A stretch of DNA of 25,146 nt from DASZGI01 sp035938995 (lineage in GTDB: Bacteria; Actinomycetota; Actinomycetes; Streptomycetales; Catenulisporaceae): contig NZ_DASZGI010000257.1 of NCBI RefSeq assembly GCF_035938995.1, forward strand, positions 1 to 25,146, read 5' to 3'. The translations under genes and the position numbers were made by a program. Under the pieces are notes generated by a model. It was given only the letters and a program-made list of their open reading frames with translations, did not search any database and was not told the DNA's origin. Of the stretch, positions 14,496 through 22,777 are shown piece by piece. Within the stretch, counting starts at the first letter, position 1; each line of letters begins with the position of its first letter.

Positions 14496-16817
14496 ATGCC
14501 ACGAACCCGGTCCGCTGAGGAGATCCTTCGCCGACTTGTCCGGATCAGCCCCACCGAGCGGGCTGACGCGGTGACACATGTCGAGCGCGTGCCGGCACGC
14601 CCGGCCCGGCACGCCGACTGGCCGGAGTGGGCCGACCCGAGGGTCGTGGCCGCCTTCCAGGCGCTCGGCGCAGAGCGGCCGTGGACCCACCAGGCCGCGG
14701 CGGCCCAGTCGCTACACGACGGCAACCATGTCGTGCTGGCGACCGGGACCGCGTCCGGCAAATCGCTTGGCTACCTCCTTCCGCTGCTGTCCGGCCTTCT
14801 CGACGGTGCGTCAGGTCCGCGGCGCGGCGCCACGGCCCTGTATCTGGCCCCGACGAAAGCCTTGGCCGCTGACCAGGCACGCCGCATCCGTGATCTGCGA
14901 TTGCCGATGGCCCCCGCGGCGTGCCTCGACGGAGACACGACCACGGAAGAACGGCAATGGATCCGCGAACATGGATCGTTCGTGCTCAGCAATCCGGATC
15001 TGCTCCACTACTCCCTTCTGCCGGACCACCGGCGCTGGGCACCCTTCCTCAGGCGCCTGCGATATGTGGTGGTTGACGAGTGCCACGCGTACCGAGGCGT
15101 GCTCGGCTCGCACGTCGCGGCGGTGCTACGCCGCCTGCGCCGGGTCTGCGCGCGCTACGGCGCAGACCCGGTGTTCGCCCTCGCCTCGGCTACGACGGCC
15201 GAACCGGAGGACACCGCCGCCCGCCTCACCGGGCTGCCGGTAACCGCCGTAACCGACGACGGTTCCCCGCATGGCGAGCTGCTCTTCGCCCTCTGGGAAC
15301 CGCCACTCACCGAGCGGCGGGGCGAGGGTGGCGCGCCAGTCCGGCGGTCCGCGATCGCCGAGTCGGCTTCGCTGCTGGGCGATCTCGTCCGGGACGACGT
15401 GCGCACCGTCGCGTTCGTCAGATCGCGGCGCGGGGCCGAACTGGTCTCGCTTATCGCCCGGGAACAGGTGGGCGAGGCGGACGCGGCGGCCGCGGCCCGA
15501 ATCGCGGCGTATCGGGCCGGGTACCTTCGCGAGGACCGGCGCACGCTTGAGGCAGATCTGGTGTCCGGACGCCTCCTCGGCGTCGCGGCCACGAACGCAC
15601 TCGAACTCGGGGTCGACCTGGCCGGCTTGGACGCGGTCCTGCTGACGGGCTATCCCGGCACCCGCGGCTCCGTCTGGCAGCAGGCCGGGCGCGCAGGCCG
15701 GTCCGGCGAGGACGCTCTGGCGGTGCTGGTCGCCCGGGACGATCCGCTGGACACCTACCTGGTGCACCATCCGGAGGCGTTGTTCGGCAAGTCCGTCGAG
15801 GGAACGGTGCTCAACCCCGACAACCCTTACGTGCTGTGGCCCCACCTGTGCGCGGCTGCTGCCGAGTTCCCACTGACTGAGGACGATCTGGATCTGTTCG
15901 GGCCGGGCGCCCCCGCGCTGGCCACTGAGTTGAGCCGATCCGGCTGGCTTCGGCAGCGCGCGGGTGGCTGGTACTGGACGCGCCCCGAGCGCGCGGCGGA
16001 CCTGGCCGATCTGCGCGGCAGCGGCGGCACCCCGGTGCGGATCGTGGAATCGGCGACCGGGCGTCTGCTGGGGCAGGTGGACGCCGCGGCGGCCCACTCC
16101 ACCGTGCACGACGGTGCGGTGTACCTGCACCAGGGTGTGACCTACCTGGTGGAAAGCCTGGATCTGGAGACGTCGATCGCTGTCGTCGCCGCTAAGGAAC
16201 CCGGCTACACCACTCATGCCCGGGAGACCAGCGTGCTGAGCGTCATTCGCGAGGAGCGCAGCGAGACGTGGAGCCCCCGGACGCGCTTGTCCTTCGGCGC
16301 GGTGGAGGTCACCAACCAGGTGGTCGGCTACCTGCGCAGAGACGCCGTGACCGGCGCCGTGCTCGGCGAGGATCCGCTCGACCTGCCCTCGCGCACCCTG
16401 GCGACCAAGGCCGTCTGGTGGACCGTCACCCCGGATGCACTGGTCGAGGCGGATCTCGCCGGGCCGGACATCCCCGGAGCCGCCCACGCCGCTGAACACG
16501 CGGCGATCGGTCTGCTGCCGCTGTTCGCCCAATGCGACCGGTGGGACATCGGCGGACTTTCCACCGCCGCGCATCCCGACACCGGTCTGCCGACCGTGTT
16601 CGTCCACGACGGCCTGCCCGGCGGCGCGGGCTTCGCCGAGCGCGGGTACCAGCAGGCCCGGGCCTGGCTGGCCGCGACGCGGGACGCGATCCGCGCCTGC
16701 GAGTGCCCGGCCGGCTGCCCTTCCTGCGTCCAGTCGCCCAAATGCGGGAACGGAAACCAACCGTTGGACAAGCTGGGCGCGATTCGCCTGCTTGGCGTAC
16801 TGCTCGAGGGCCGCTGA
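14496..16817 (+). CDS. DEAD/DEAH-box helicase with DUF1998 cysteine domain (Rv3649/SCO3550-like)
   Basis: Superfamily 2 helicase of the YprA/MrfA type, expected to unwind or translocate on nucleic acid. Related Bacillus MrfA acts in DNA repair, but the role here is inferred. From ATG 14496 the protein has 773 residues: HQAAAAQSLHDG (Q motif region), GTASGKS (Walker A, 84-90), VVDECHAY (Walker B, 192-199), SATTAEPEDTA (motif III), FVRSRRGAEL, ATNALELGVDLAGLDAV and QQAGRAGRSG (motif VI). The C-terminal DUF1998 region ends with Cys at about 735, 737, 741, 744 and 750 (CECPAGCPSC...KC), a likely metal or Fe-S site. The start lacks a strong ribosome site; upstream in-frame codons continue into the bldG promoter region and are rejected. 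The same helicase lies next to tad genes in Mycobacterium and next to bldG in Streptomyces. Confidence 0.93.
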   Translation: MPRTRSAEEILRRLVRISPTERADAVTHVERVPARPARHADWPEWADPRVVAAFQALGAERPWTHQAAAAQSLHDGNHVVLATGTASGKSLGYLLPLLSGLLDGASGPRRGATALYLAPTKALAADQARRIRDLRLPMAPAACLDGDTTTEERQWIREHGSFVLSNPDLLHYSLLPDHRRWAPFLRRLRYVVVDECHAYRGVLGSHVAAVLRRLRRVCARYGADPVFALASATTAEPEDTAARLTGLPVTAVTDDGSPHGELLFALWEPPLTERRGEGGAPVRRSAIAESASLLGDLVRDDVRTVAFVRSRRGAELVSLIAREQVGEADAAAAARIAAYRAGYLREDRRTLEADLVSGRLLGVAATNALELGVDLAGLDAVLLTGYPGTRGSVWQQAGRAGRSGEDALAVLVARDDPLDTYLVHHPEALFGKSVEGTVLNPDNPYVLWPHLCAAAAEFPLTEDDLDLFGPGAPALATELSRSGWLRQRAGGWYWTRPERAADLADLRGSGGTPVRIVESATGRLLGQVDAAAAHSTVHDGAVYLHQGVTYLVESLDLETSIAVVAAKEPGYTTHARETSVLSVIREERSETWSPRTRLSFGAVEVTNQVVGYLRRDAVTGAVLGEDPLDLPSRTLATKAVWWTVTPDALVEADLAGPDIPGAAHAAEHAAIGLLPLFAQCDRWDIGGLSTAAHPDTGLPTVFVHDGLPGGAGFAERGYQQARAWLAATRDAIRACECPAGCPSCVQSPKCGNGNQPLDKLGAIRLLGVLLEGR

Positions 16818-16871
16818 AGGGTAATCACTTCTTGACACTAGTCCGGTCGGGGACAAGTCAGGAGGTGGGCT

Positions 16872-17309
16872 GTGGTAGCCGTGGGCGTTGGCGTGATCCT
16901 TGCTGTGATCCTGGTGACCGGCGGTGTGGTGGCTGAGTCGAACACCCCGGACACGCTGGCCTTCTTCGGCGTGTCGGTGCACACGACGAGCGCTCAGATC
17001 TTCCTGACCGGCGCGATCTGCACCTGGGCTCTGCTGGCCGCGGCCTGGTTGTTGGCTGCGGGCATCCGCAGATCCCGGGAGCGCGGCGCCCAACTCGCCA
17101 CCCTCAAGGGCCGGGGCAGACACCCGGGCGGACGAACGGACGCCGTCCAATCGCCAGCCCTGGCCGACGTGTTCGGCTTCGCGGTCGTACCCGCGCACGC
17201 TGCGTCCGGGCCCGGCGAGCGGCGCATCACTGATCGGCCCAGCACGCGACACGGCCGTGGCGACGTCGGCTCCAAACAGAACGCGCCCGAGCAGCCACCG
17301 CGCGGGTAG
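16872..17309 (+). CDS. Small predicted membrane protein, two transmembrane segments
   Basis: GTG at 16872 follows AGGAGG at 6-nt spacing, a strong reason to accept the start. The 145-residue product has two hydrophobic segments: VGVGVILAVILVTGGVVA (about 4-21) and FLTGAICTWALLAAAWLLAA (about 44-63). They are followed by the basic stop-transfer sequence GIRRSRERGAQL. Residues after about 85 are low in hydrophobicity and overlap, on the opposite strand, the coding end of the last tad gene (17229-17309), so the C-terminal third may be poorly conserved. It lies 54 bp downstream of the helicase on the same strand and may be co-transcribed with it. I do not recognise a family with certainty; it resembles the short LapA-like membrane proteins of actinobacteria only in topology. 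Confidence 0.65.
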   Translation: MVAVGVGVILAVILVTGGVVAESNTPDTLAFFGVSVHTTSAQIFLTGAICTWALLAAAWLLAAGIRRSRERGAQLATLKGRGRHPGGRTDAVQSPALADVFGFAVVPAHAASGPGERRITDRPSTRHGRGDVGSKQNAPEQPPRG

Positions 17310-17708
17310 CGGGACCGCGACGGAGACGGTGCAGTCGAGCGCATCGCAGGAACAGGAGCGTGCGCTCGCCCCAGCTGCAACCGCCTCGATGGCAGCGTGA
17401 CCACAAGGGTCGCCGCTTTCCGGGCTTCCGCCTGCCAGCAGGCCATGGACCGCTGCGCCAGAGGCAGCCAGAGCCGATCGATCGGCGGCCTTTTCCGCGG
17501 AATGTCGAGCCGCGACTGCGGCGATCCACACCAGCGCACAACCCGCGACACCCGACGCCAACATGATCATCGCGACTGTCCACACGGTGGCCGATCCGGT
17601 CTGACCGCGATTGATGAGTCGGCGACGGCGACTGCGGCGGCTACCAGTGGGTGCGGGAGGCGGCGCGAGGGTGGAGGACGCGTTAGGCGGCGCCAGAGTA
17701 GAAGACAT
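17229..17708 (-). CDS. TadE-like pilus-locus protein (Rv3654c type), conserved part; no stop codon near its end
   Basis: Last gene of the tad operon. Its ATG (17708) directly abuts the TGA of the preceding TadE gene (TGAATG). The N-terminus has two SSTLAPP units, then an arginine cluster (SRRSRRRR). A hydrophobic segment, ATVWTVAMIMLASGVAGCAL (about 40-59), is followed by AARHSAEKAADRSALAAS, which is typical of the Rv3654c/TadE-like family. The family domain normally ends soon after the PLPARWLL...ATAVSRAGP region (about 134-158). Here the frame stays open until a stop at 15126-15128, giving 860 codons, but everything past about residue 165 is antisense to the membrane-protein and helicase genes and looks like a shadow. 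I therefore list only the conserved part. A TGA lies out of frame immediately after AGP, at 17227-17229, which would suit a recent single-base loss. Confidence 0.7.
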
Positions 17709-18338
17709 TCAGGGCCGCCTCTCGGTGGCGCCCGCTGCGGAGTCGTCGACAGACGCACACGACGTGCCCGGCTCGCAGGCCGCTTGCGCCCGGCCGTCCA
17801 CGTGGAGGACGGGAAGCATCGCGTTGCCGAATGCGAGTGCGGTGGACACCTGTACCGAGACGTGGCCGCCCGAGTCGTCGACGGACATCGACGCGCCGCG
17901 CGGGGCAAGCTGATGCACTGCTTGAGCAGCGACGGCCGCGGATTCCCCGCGGGCAAGGACTCGAGCAGCCTCCCACGCGGCATCGGCGCAGCGGATCCGG
18001 TCCGCCACGGCGGCGATCACGAAGGCGAGCGCGAAGCCGAGGCCGAGCAGGGTCGGCAGGACCAGCGCGGTTTCGGCGGTGACAAAGCCGCGTTGCCGGG
18101 ATTCCGCCCGGGCGCCGCGGCGATGCGGGAATCCGGACGGCACGTTGGCGCCTTGCGCCAACTCCGCCTGCGCGCCCGGGCGAACCGGAATCGCGAGCAG
18201 GGCGCGGGCGTGTCGGGCGATCTCCCCTTGCGCACGCTGGAGACTCAGGGGCGCGGCTGGGATGTCGGCGTGTCGAGCCGGGTCCGTCTGAGAGATCACT
18301 GGCCCGGATCTGCGTCTGCCCGGTCTGATTCGGTTCAT
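17709..18338 (-). CDS. TadE-family pseudopilin (Rv3655c type)
   Basis: Minor pilin-like component of the Tad pilus. ATG at 18338 overlaps the stop of the upstream pilin gene as ATGA, which decides the start and gives 209 residues. The first ~82 residues are Arg/Ala/Pro-rich and look disordered. The TadE signature follows: RGFVTAETALVLPTLLGLGF and a hydrophobic helix to about residue 113, with the Glu of TAETA at the position typical of pseudopilins. DRIRCADAAWEAARVLARGE is the usual TadE post-helix region. The rest has a beta-rich SVQVSTALAFGNAML segment and two Cys (CEPGTSC, about 188-194). The unusually long N-terminal extension may mean that translation can also begin further in, but no better start with a ribosome site is visible. 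A longer open frame reaching 19268 is a shadow over tadC. Confidence 0.82.
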   Translation of the reverse strand: MNRIRPGRRRSGPVISQTDPARHADIPAAPLSLQRAQGEIARHARALLAIPVRPGAQAELAQGANVPSGFPHRRGARAESRQRGFVTAETALVLPTLLGLGFALAFVIAAVADRIRCADAAWEAARVLARGESAAVAAQAVHQLAPRGASMSVDDSGGHVSVQVSTALAFGNAMLPVLHVDGRAQAACEPGTSCASVDDSAAGATERRP

Positions 18339-18568
18339 CCCACGGACCCCAGTGCCTTGTGGATGATCCCGGACAGCAGTGCCGAGACAGAGCCGCTGGT
18401 GATGATTTTGTAGAGCAGGGCGGCGAAGGCACAGGCGGCAAGTGTGCCGATGGCGTATTCGGCCGTGGTGGTGCCCGCTTGGGCGCCGAAGCGTCGAGTC
18501 TTGGGCAGGCCGCGGCGGCGGGAGGCAGCCGAGCGGTGGGGTGAGGTCGAGCGGCGAGACGAGCGCAC
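18335..18568 (-). CDS. Flp-like prepilin, DUF4244 family (Rv3656c type)
   Basis: Probable major pilin of the Tad apparatus. GTG at 18568 follows AAGGAG at 7-nt spacing and gives 77 residues. A basic leader (1-32) ends in QAG, followed by TTTAEYAIGTLAACAFAALL. Cleavage after Gly32 would leave Glu at +5 and Tyr at +6, the G/xxxxEY signature of Flp prepilins. A single hydrophobic helix follows and the short C-terminus ends KALGSVG. The gene starts 27 bp after tadC and its TGA overlaps the TadE start. No prepilin peptidase gene is visible in the window. Confidence 0.9.
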   Translation of the reverse strand: MRSSRRSTSPHRSAASRRRGLPKTRRFGAQAGTTTAEYAIGTLAACAFAALLYKIITSGSVSALLSGIIHKALGSVG

Positions 18569-18595
18569 GGAGTTCTCCTTGTGACTGGCTGGGAT

Positions 18596-19444
18596 TCAGG
18601 GTTGGAGCTCGGCCAGGAGGCCGATCGCGGTCGGCAGGACGCCGAGCACGATGAACGCGGGCAGGAAGCAGAGGGCGAGGGGCGCAACTGAGCGAACGGC
18701 TACCGCGCGGATCTGCGCTTGTGCCGCGTGCTCTGCGGCGCCCCACAGATCGCGGGCAGCCTTGGCGACGGTCAGTGAGGCGGGTGCGCCGGTCCGGGAC
18801 GCGCGGAGGGCTGCTGCGCCGACCGCTGCGGTGGCTCCGTCGACCATGAGCGGGCGCCAGGCGGCTTCGGGTTCCGCGCCATCGCGAAGTGCGGCGGCTG
18901 CTTCGGCGAAACGTCGTGCGATCGTGTGGAGCGGGTCGTCGGGGCCGTTCGCCGCGAACGCGGTCGCGACCACTGTCGCGGCGTCCGCGGGGAGGAGCCC
19001 AGCGGCGAGCGCTGCGGCAAACAGGTCCACCGCCGGAGGTGCGGCCGCGGTCAGCCGTTGTCGGGCACGCAGGTCTCGCTCGGACAGTCGGCGGGAGCTG
19101 ACGGCCAGGATGACGAGGCAGCACCCGGCGCCGACCACCACCCCCGTCGTGCCGCCGACCAGGAATCCGATCGTGCAGCCACCGAAGATCGCGCCGAGCG
19201 CCTGTCGCCGATCGGGTCGCCGGGGTCGGGGCAGCCACCGGGTCGTTTCCCGCGTGGCCTGGCGCCATCCGCCTCGGACGTGCGAGCGCATGGGGCCCCA
19301 GCGCAGGAAAACGGCCATGGTGACCAGACAGACGGCGCAGGCCACCTCGACGGCCCGGATGGATGGTCCCGACTGACGAAGCACTGCCAGCCAGATGCGG
19401 GCGACCTGCGGTTCCGAGACGGTCTCGGGAAGCGACGGCCTCAT
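18596..19444 (-). CDS. tadC: Type II secretion system F-family protein, TadC-like
   Basis: Inner-membrane platform protein of the Tad machine. ATG at 19444 overlaps the tadB stop (ATGA) and is preceded by AGGAGG, giving 282 residues. Hydrophobic segments are at about 33-50, 84-116 and 253-277. The cytoplasmic T2SF domain lies between, with the helical stretch APPAVDLFAAALAAGLLPADA (about 135-155) and TGAPASLTVAKAARDLW (218-234), both typical for TadB/TadC proteins. The end of the protein is one long hydrophobic helix followed by AELQP. It matches Rv3657c in position and features. Confidence 0.88.
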   Translation of the reverse strand: MRPSLPETVSEPQVARIWLAVLRQSGPSIRAVEVACAVCLVTMAVFLRWGPMRSHVRGGWRQATRETTRWLPRPRRPDRRQALGAIFGGCTIGFLVGGTTGVVVGAGCCLVILAVSSRRLSERDLRARQRLTAAAPPAVDLFAAALAAGLLPADAATVVATAFAANGPDDPLHTIARRFAEAAAALRDGAEPEAAWRPLMVDGATAAVGAAALRASRTGAPASLTVAKAARDLWGAAEHAAQAQIRAVAVRSVAPLALCFLPAFIVLGVLPTAIGLLAELQP

Positions 19445-20397
19445 GACGCCCTCCTGACCCACTGGAATCGGCGGGTTCTGATATGGATCCGGCGGGGAGT
19501 GCGTCTCGGCGCCTGGAGTGCCGAGTTCACGAGCCGGTCGGTCCAGTGCAGACCGGCGGCCTCGAGAAGGAGCCCGATCACCAGGCACGCTTCGCCCACC
19601 GGTCGGGCCAGCAGGGTGTGCAACGGATCAGTCCCCAGCGCGGAGCCGAGCGCGAGCCCGAATCCGGGCAGCACACTGAGCATCGTGACCGTGGCCCTCA
19701 CCCCCGCGAGTTCCGCGGCGAGGCTCTGGCGCCGCTGCTGCTCGGCGCGCAGCCCGTCTTCGATTCCGCATACCGCTTCGGTGAGCGGAACGCCGTGGCG
19801 CTCGGTGGCCCGCCAGCACGCCGCTAGCGCCCCGAGCCCTTCACGGCCGGGCGTGTGTGCGGCGATGCTGAGCAGGTCGGCGGGATCTTCGTGGGCTGCC
19901 GCGGGTCGTGAGCAGGCTTCGGCGAGATCGCGCAGTTCCGGGCGACACCAGACCGCGTCGGCGATCGCTGCCGAGGGCTGGCGCCCCGCCTGGAGTTCCG
20001 CGCGGAGCGAGGAGCAGAAGTCGACCACGGCGGCGCGTTGTTCGGTTTCGGCGGCACGCAGCCTGCTGCGAAGAAGTCTTGATCGGATGAGCAGCACGAC
20101 GGCCGGCACGAGAACCGCCGGCATGACGGAGTGAGCTGCGAGAGAGCCAAGGGCACCGATCAAGACGCCGACGACGAGGACAGGCAAGATCGGAATGGAC
20201 GGAATGAGCGGCGCGGACACGCCGGGTGGCAATGACGCGAGGCGGCCGGAAGCGTAGTCGGGCGCAGAAGGCTGAGATGACCGCGATGAGGGCCGTCGCG
20301 CCCGAAGGCGGCCAGGTGTGCGTGAAGCGAGTGCGGATGAAATCGGCCGCTGCGCAGGGAGTACGGACTTCGATTCGGTAGAGGCGCGGCGGGTCAC
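19441..20397 (-). CDS. tadB: Type II secretion system F-family protein, TadB-like
   Basis: Inner-membrane platform partner of TadC. GTG at 20397 overlaps the tadA stop (GTGA) and follows AAGGAGG, giving 318 residues. The first ~60 residues are Ser/Arg/Pro-rich. Two hydrophobic segments follow at about 66-83 and 87-106, then a helical T2SF domain with FCSSLRAELQAGRQPSAAI (127-145) and HGVPLTEAVCGIEDGLRAEQ (201-220). Two further hydrophobic segments are near 235-254 and 264-283. The C-terminus is basic. Position corresponds to Rv3658c. The upstream longer open frame (to 20508) lies over tadA and is not used. Confidence 0.87.
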   Translation of the reverse strand: MTRRASTESKSVLPAQRPISSALASRTPGRLRARRPSSRSSQPSAPDYASGRLASLPPGVSAPLIPSIPILPVLVVGVLIGALGSLAAHSVMPAVLVPAVVLLIRSRLLRSRLRAAETEQRAAVVDFCSSLRAELQAGRQPSAAIADAVWCRPELRDLAEACSRPAAAHEDPADLLSIAAHTPGREGLGALAACWRATERHGVPLTEAVCGIEDGLRAEQQRRQSLAAELAGVRATVTMLSVLPGFGLALGSALGTDPLHTLLARPVGEACLVIGLLLEAAGLHWTDRLVNSALQAPRRTPRRIHIRTRRFQWVRRAS

Positions 20398-21689
20398 GAC
20401 GCCTCCTTGGTCTGCCGGGAGTCGCGCGAGTGCGGGACGCCGAGGGCGGATTCGTCGGGCTGTTCGGATCGGTCGAGTTCCTCCTGGAGCAGCGGGTAGC
20501 CGATCCATTCCCGGGTCTGTCCGGTCCGATCGAAGGTGAGCGCGAGGCTGGCCTGGATCGGTCCGACCGCGCCGCGGCGCCGGACGACCGCGATGGATTG
20601 GAGGTAGCGCCGGCCGAACTGGTCGCGGTCCAGGTGGAGGGCGAGCCGCAGCGCGGCTGATGCCTGGCTGTGGACCGCTTCGCGGGAGACCCCGGCGAGC
20701 AGGGCGAGGGCCTCGATCCGCGCCGGGATGTCCTGGGGCCGGTTGGCGTGAAGGGTGCCGCAGCCGCCCTCGTGGCCGGTGTTCAGCGCGGTGAAGAGGT
20801 CCATGATCTCGCCGCCACGGGCTTCGCCCAGCACGATGCGGCTCGGTCGCATGCGCAGTGCCTGCCGGATCAGGTCCCTGACGGTGACCTCGCCGCGGCC
20901 CTCCTGGTTGGGCGGCCGGGTCTCGAGGCGCACCACGTGCGGGTGGTCCGGGGTGAGTTCGGCGCAGTCCTCGACGATCACGAGGCGCTCGCTCGGGTCG
21001 GCGAGCGACAGCATGGAACAGAGCAGAGTCGTCTTCCCGGTGCCGGCGCCGCCGGTTACCAGGAACGGCAGGCGCTTGCGGACGATCTCGACGAGGACGG
21101 ATGCACCCTCGTCGTTGACCGCGCCGAGCTCTTGCAGTTCCGGCAGCGTGTACGTGCGTCGACGCGGGATCCGCAGCGAGATCGTCGTGCCCTTGATGGC
21201 GAGCGGGGGCAGGACTGCGTGCAGGCGCGTGCCGTCGGGAAGACGGGCATCCACAAACGGCGAGGCGTCGTCGAAGCGGCGGCCTGCTTGGACCGCGAGG
21301 CGTTGTGCGTAGCGGCGCACGGCAGCCTCGTCGGCGAATGCGGCCCCGACCCGCTCAAGCCGGTCGGCCCGTTCGACCCAGATCTCCTCGGGTCCGTTGA
21401 CCATGACGTCGGTGATGTGGGGGTCGAGGAGGAGGCCTGCGATCGGGTCTGCCACGAGAGCCTGCTCACAGAGCGATTCCGCCAGCGCTTGCACTGCCTC
21501 GGTGCCGAGCGCACAACCTGAGGCGCGCAGCGCGGAGACGACCGCAGGGATCTCGGGTGGGAGCGCGCCCGAAGCGAGTTGATCGCGTACGGCGCCCATC
21601 GCGCCGTCCGAGTTCGGGTGCTGCTCTCGTCGGCTCGTGCCCCGGACACGCGCTGCCGTCGGCGCCGCAATGTGGCCTTGCTGCTTCAC
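20394..21689 (-). CDS. tadA: Tad pilus/type II-IV secretion ATPase TadA (CpaF-like)
   Basis: Hexameric secretion ATPase that powers pilus assembly at the cytoplasmic face. GTG at 21689 overlaps the ssd stop as GTGA and gives 431 residues; an internal ATG about 30 codons later is an alternative. The N-terminal domain has DPHITDVMVNGPEEIWVER (about 89-107) and FDDASPFVDARLPDGTRLHAV, as in CpaF/TadA. GGAGTGKTT (Walker A) is at about 213-221, the Asp box VIVEDCAELTP at 238-248, RIVLGEARGGE (Walker B) at 284-294 and the His box TGHEGGCGTLHAN at 304-316. All ATPase motifs are intact. Position corresponds to Rv3659c. Confidence 0.95.
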   Translation of the reverse strand: MKQQGHIAAPTAARVRGTSRREQHPNSDGAMGAVRDQLASGALPPEIPAVVSALRASGCALGTEAVQALAESLCEQALVADPIAGLLLDPHITDVMVNGPEEIWVERADRLERVGAAFADEAAVRRYAQRLAVQAGRRFDDASPFVDARLPDGTRLHAVLPPLAIKGTTISLRIPRRRTYTLPELQELGAVNDEGASVLVEIVRKRLPFLVTGGAGTGKTTLLCSMLSLADPSERLVIVEDCAELTPDHPHVVRLETRPPNQEGRGEVTVRDLIRQALRMRPSRIVLGEARGGEIMDLFTALNTGHEGGCGTLHANRPQDIPARIEALALLAGVSREAVHSQASAALRLALHLDRDQFGRRYLQSIAVVRRRGAVGPIQASLALTFDRTGQTREWIGYPLLQEELDRSEQPDESALGVPHSRDSRQTKEAS

Positions 21690-22681
21690 GCGGCCACCCC
21701 ACTTAGGTCCGCAGCGCCCGGTCGGCCCCACGAGCAGCGCTCGATGAAGCGGCGGCTGAAACGGTTGAGGGAGACGGTGGAGCGGCCGGCGAGCCGACTG
21801 AGCGGATCGGCGGGAGCGTAGCCGCGCCCCCGCAGCGGCCGCACCACTCCGGCCAGCGGCAGGCCGAGTAGATCGGCGAACTCGCGAGGGGTCATGTCGT
21901 CACGCCCGGGAAGGCGCGCGACCAACTCCGGGCGCGGCCCGACGGCGGTGAGCTTGGGCAGGAGCCGGGAGGCGGCTACAGCCGCACGCTCGGAGACCGG
22001 TGCGATGACCAGCGAGTGCGTGGCCTCGGAGAGGGCGAGTTGCGCCGAGTCGTCGATCGCCCGCGGCAAGTCGATCACCACGAGGTCGGTCTCGCGGCGT
22101 AGATCGCGCAGCGCATTGCGCATTCCGGTGACCGGGATGGTCTCGCCGTCGCGGATGGTCCAGCTGACGAGCGAGAGCTCACCTGCGGGCCGGCGACGAC
22201 CCGGGTGCGGCCAGCGCGGCGGATCGAGATCCTGCGGCCATTCGCCATGCCCGCCGTCGCGCCCGCTGGCCCGCCTCGCGGGCGAGGTGGCGGCGGCCAC
22301 GTCGACAAGGCTGTCGAGTCCTCCGCCCAGCGGGTCCGCGTCGAAGAGTGCGGTGGCGCGGCCGAGTTCGAGGGCGGTGACCGCGAGACAGACGGCGAGC
22401 GTGGAGGCTCCGGCGCCACCGCAGCCACCTACAACCACGACGAGTGGGATGCCGTCGTCCCGGCGTCCGTGCGGTCCGCGGGGTCGGACGGATGGTCGCT
22501 CGCCAAGGTCAACCGGCACGTCGGCGAAAGATCGCGCGGCGGGGAAGTCCTTTCTCCCCACCGTGTTTCTCCCGACCGCGCGATCCACCGCCGCCATCAG
22601 GTCGGGATCGACTTCGAACAGTCCGGACGACCCGCGCGCACCACGGGTTCCGGGCTCGCCGAATTCTGGTCTTCTCTGCAT
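21686..22681 (-). CDS. ssd: Septum site-determining protein Ssd / TadZ-CpaE-like ParA-family protein
   Basis: First gene of the tad operon; equivalent to Rv3660c. MinD/ParA-type protein thought to localise the Tad machine or affect septation. ATG at 22681 follows GGAAGGGGAG, giving 331 residues. The P-loop region reads VVVVGGCGGAGASTLAVCLA (about 81-100). It lacks both lysines of the ParA deviant Walker A (KGGxGKT), so classical ATP hydrolysis is doubtful. ATALFDADPLGGGLD (109-123) matches the switch I region, and TDLVVIDLPRA (198-208) the Walker B. The C-terminal part has DDMTPREFADLLGLPLAGVVR (261-281), common to Ssd-like proteins. The first ~75 residues are poorly conserved linker. Its stop overlaps the tadA start, so production is probably coupled. 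Confidence 0.88.
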   Translation of the reverse strand: MQRRPEFGEPGTRGARGSSGLFEVDPDLMAAVDRAVGRNTVGRKDFPAARSFADVPVDLGERPSVRPRGPHGRRDDGIPLVVVVGGCGGAGASTLAVCLAVTALELGRATALFDADPLGGGLDSLVDVAAATSPARRASGRDGGHGEWPQDLDPPRWPHPGRRRPAGELSLVSWTIRDGETIPVTGMRNALRDLRRETDLVVIDLPRAIDDSAQLALSEATHSLVIAPVSERAAVAASRLLPKLTAVGPRPELVARLPGRDDMTPREFADLLGLPLAGVVRPLRGRGYAPADPLSRLAGRSTVSLNRFSRRFIERCSWGRPGAADLSGVAA

Positions 22682-22777
22682 GGCGCTCCCCTTCCAAATC
22701 CGCCGTCGTTGCGGAATGTGTCCGCACAACTACGGTGAGACATGGATCGAGGGCAGCGCCAGACGTTTCGTCGAAGC

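Noticed and set aside
17709..19268. 519-codon extended version of the TadE gene
   Set aside because: The upstream portion overlaps tadC and the pilin gene in another frame; the ATGA overlap at 18338 is the better start.
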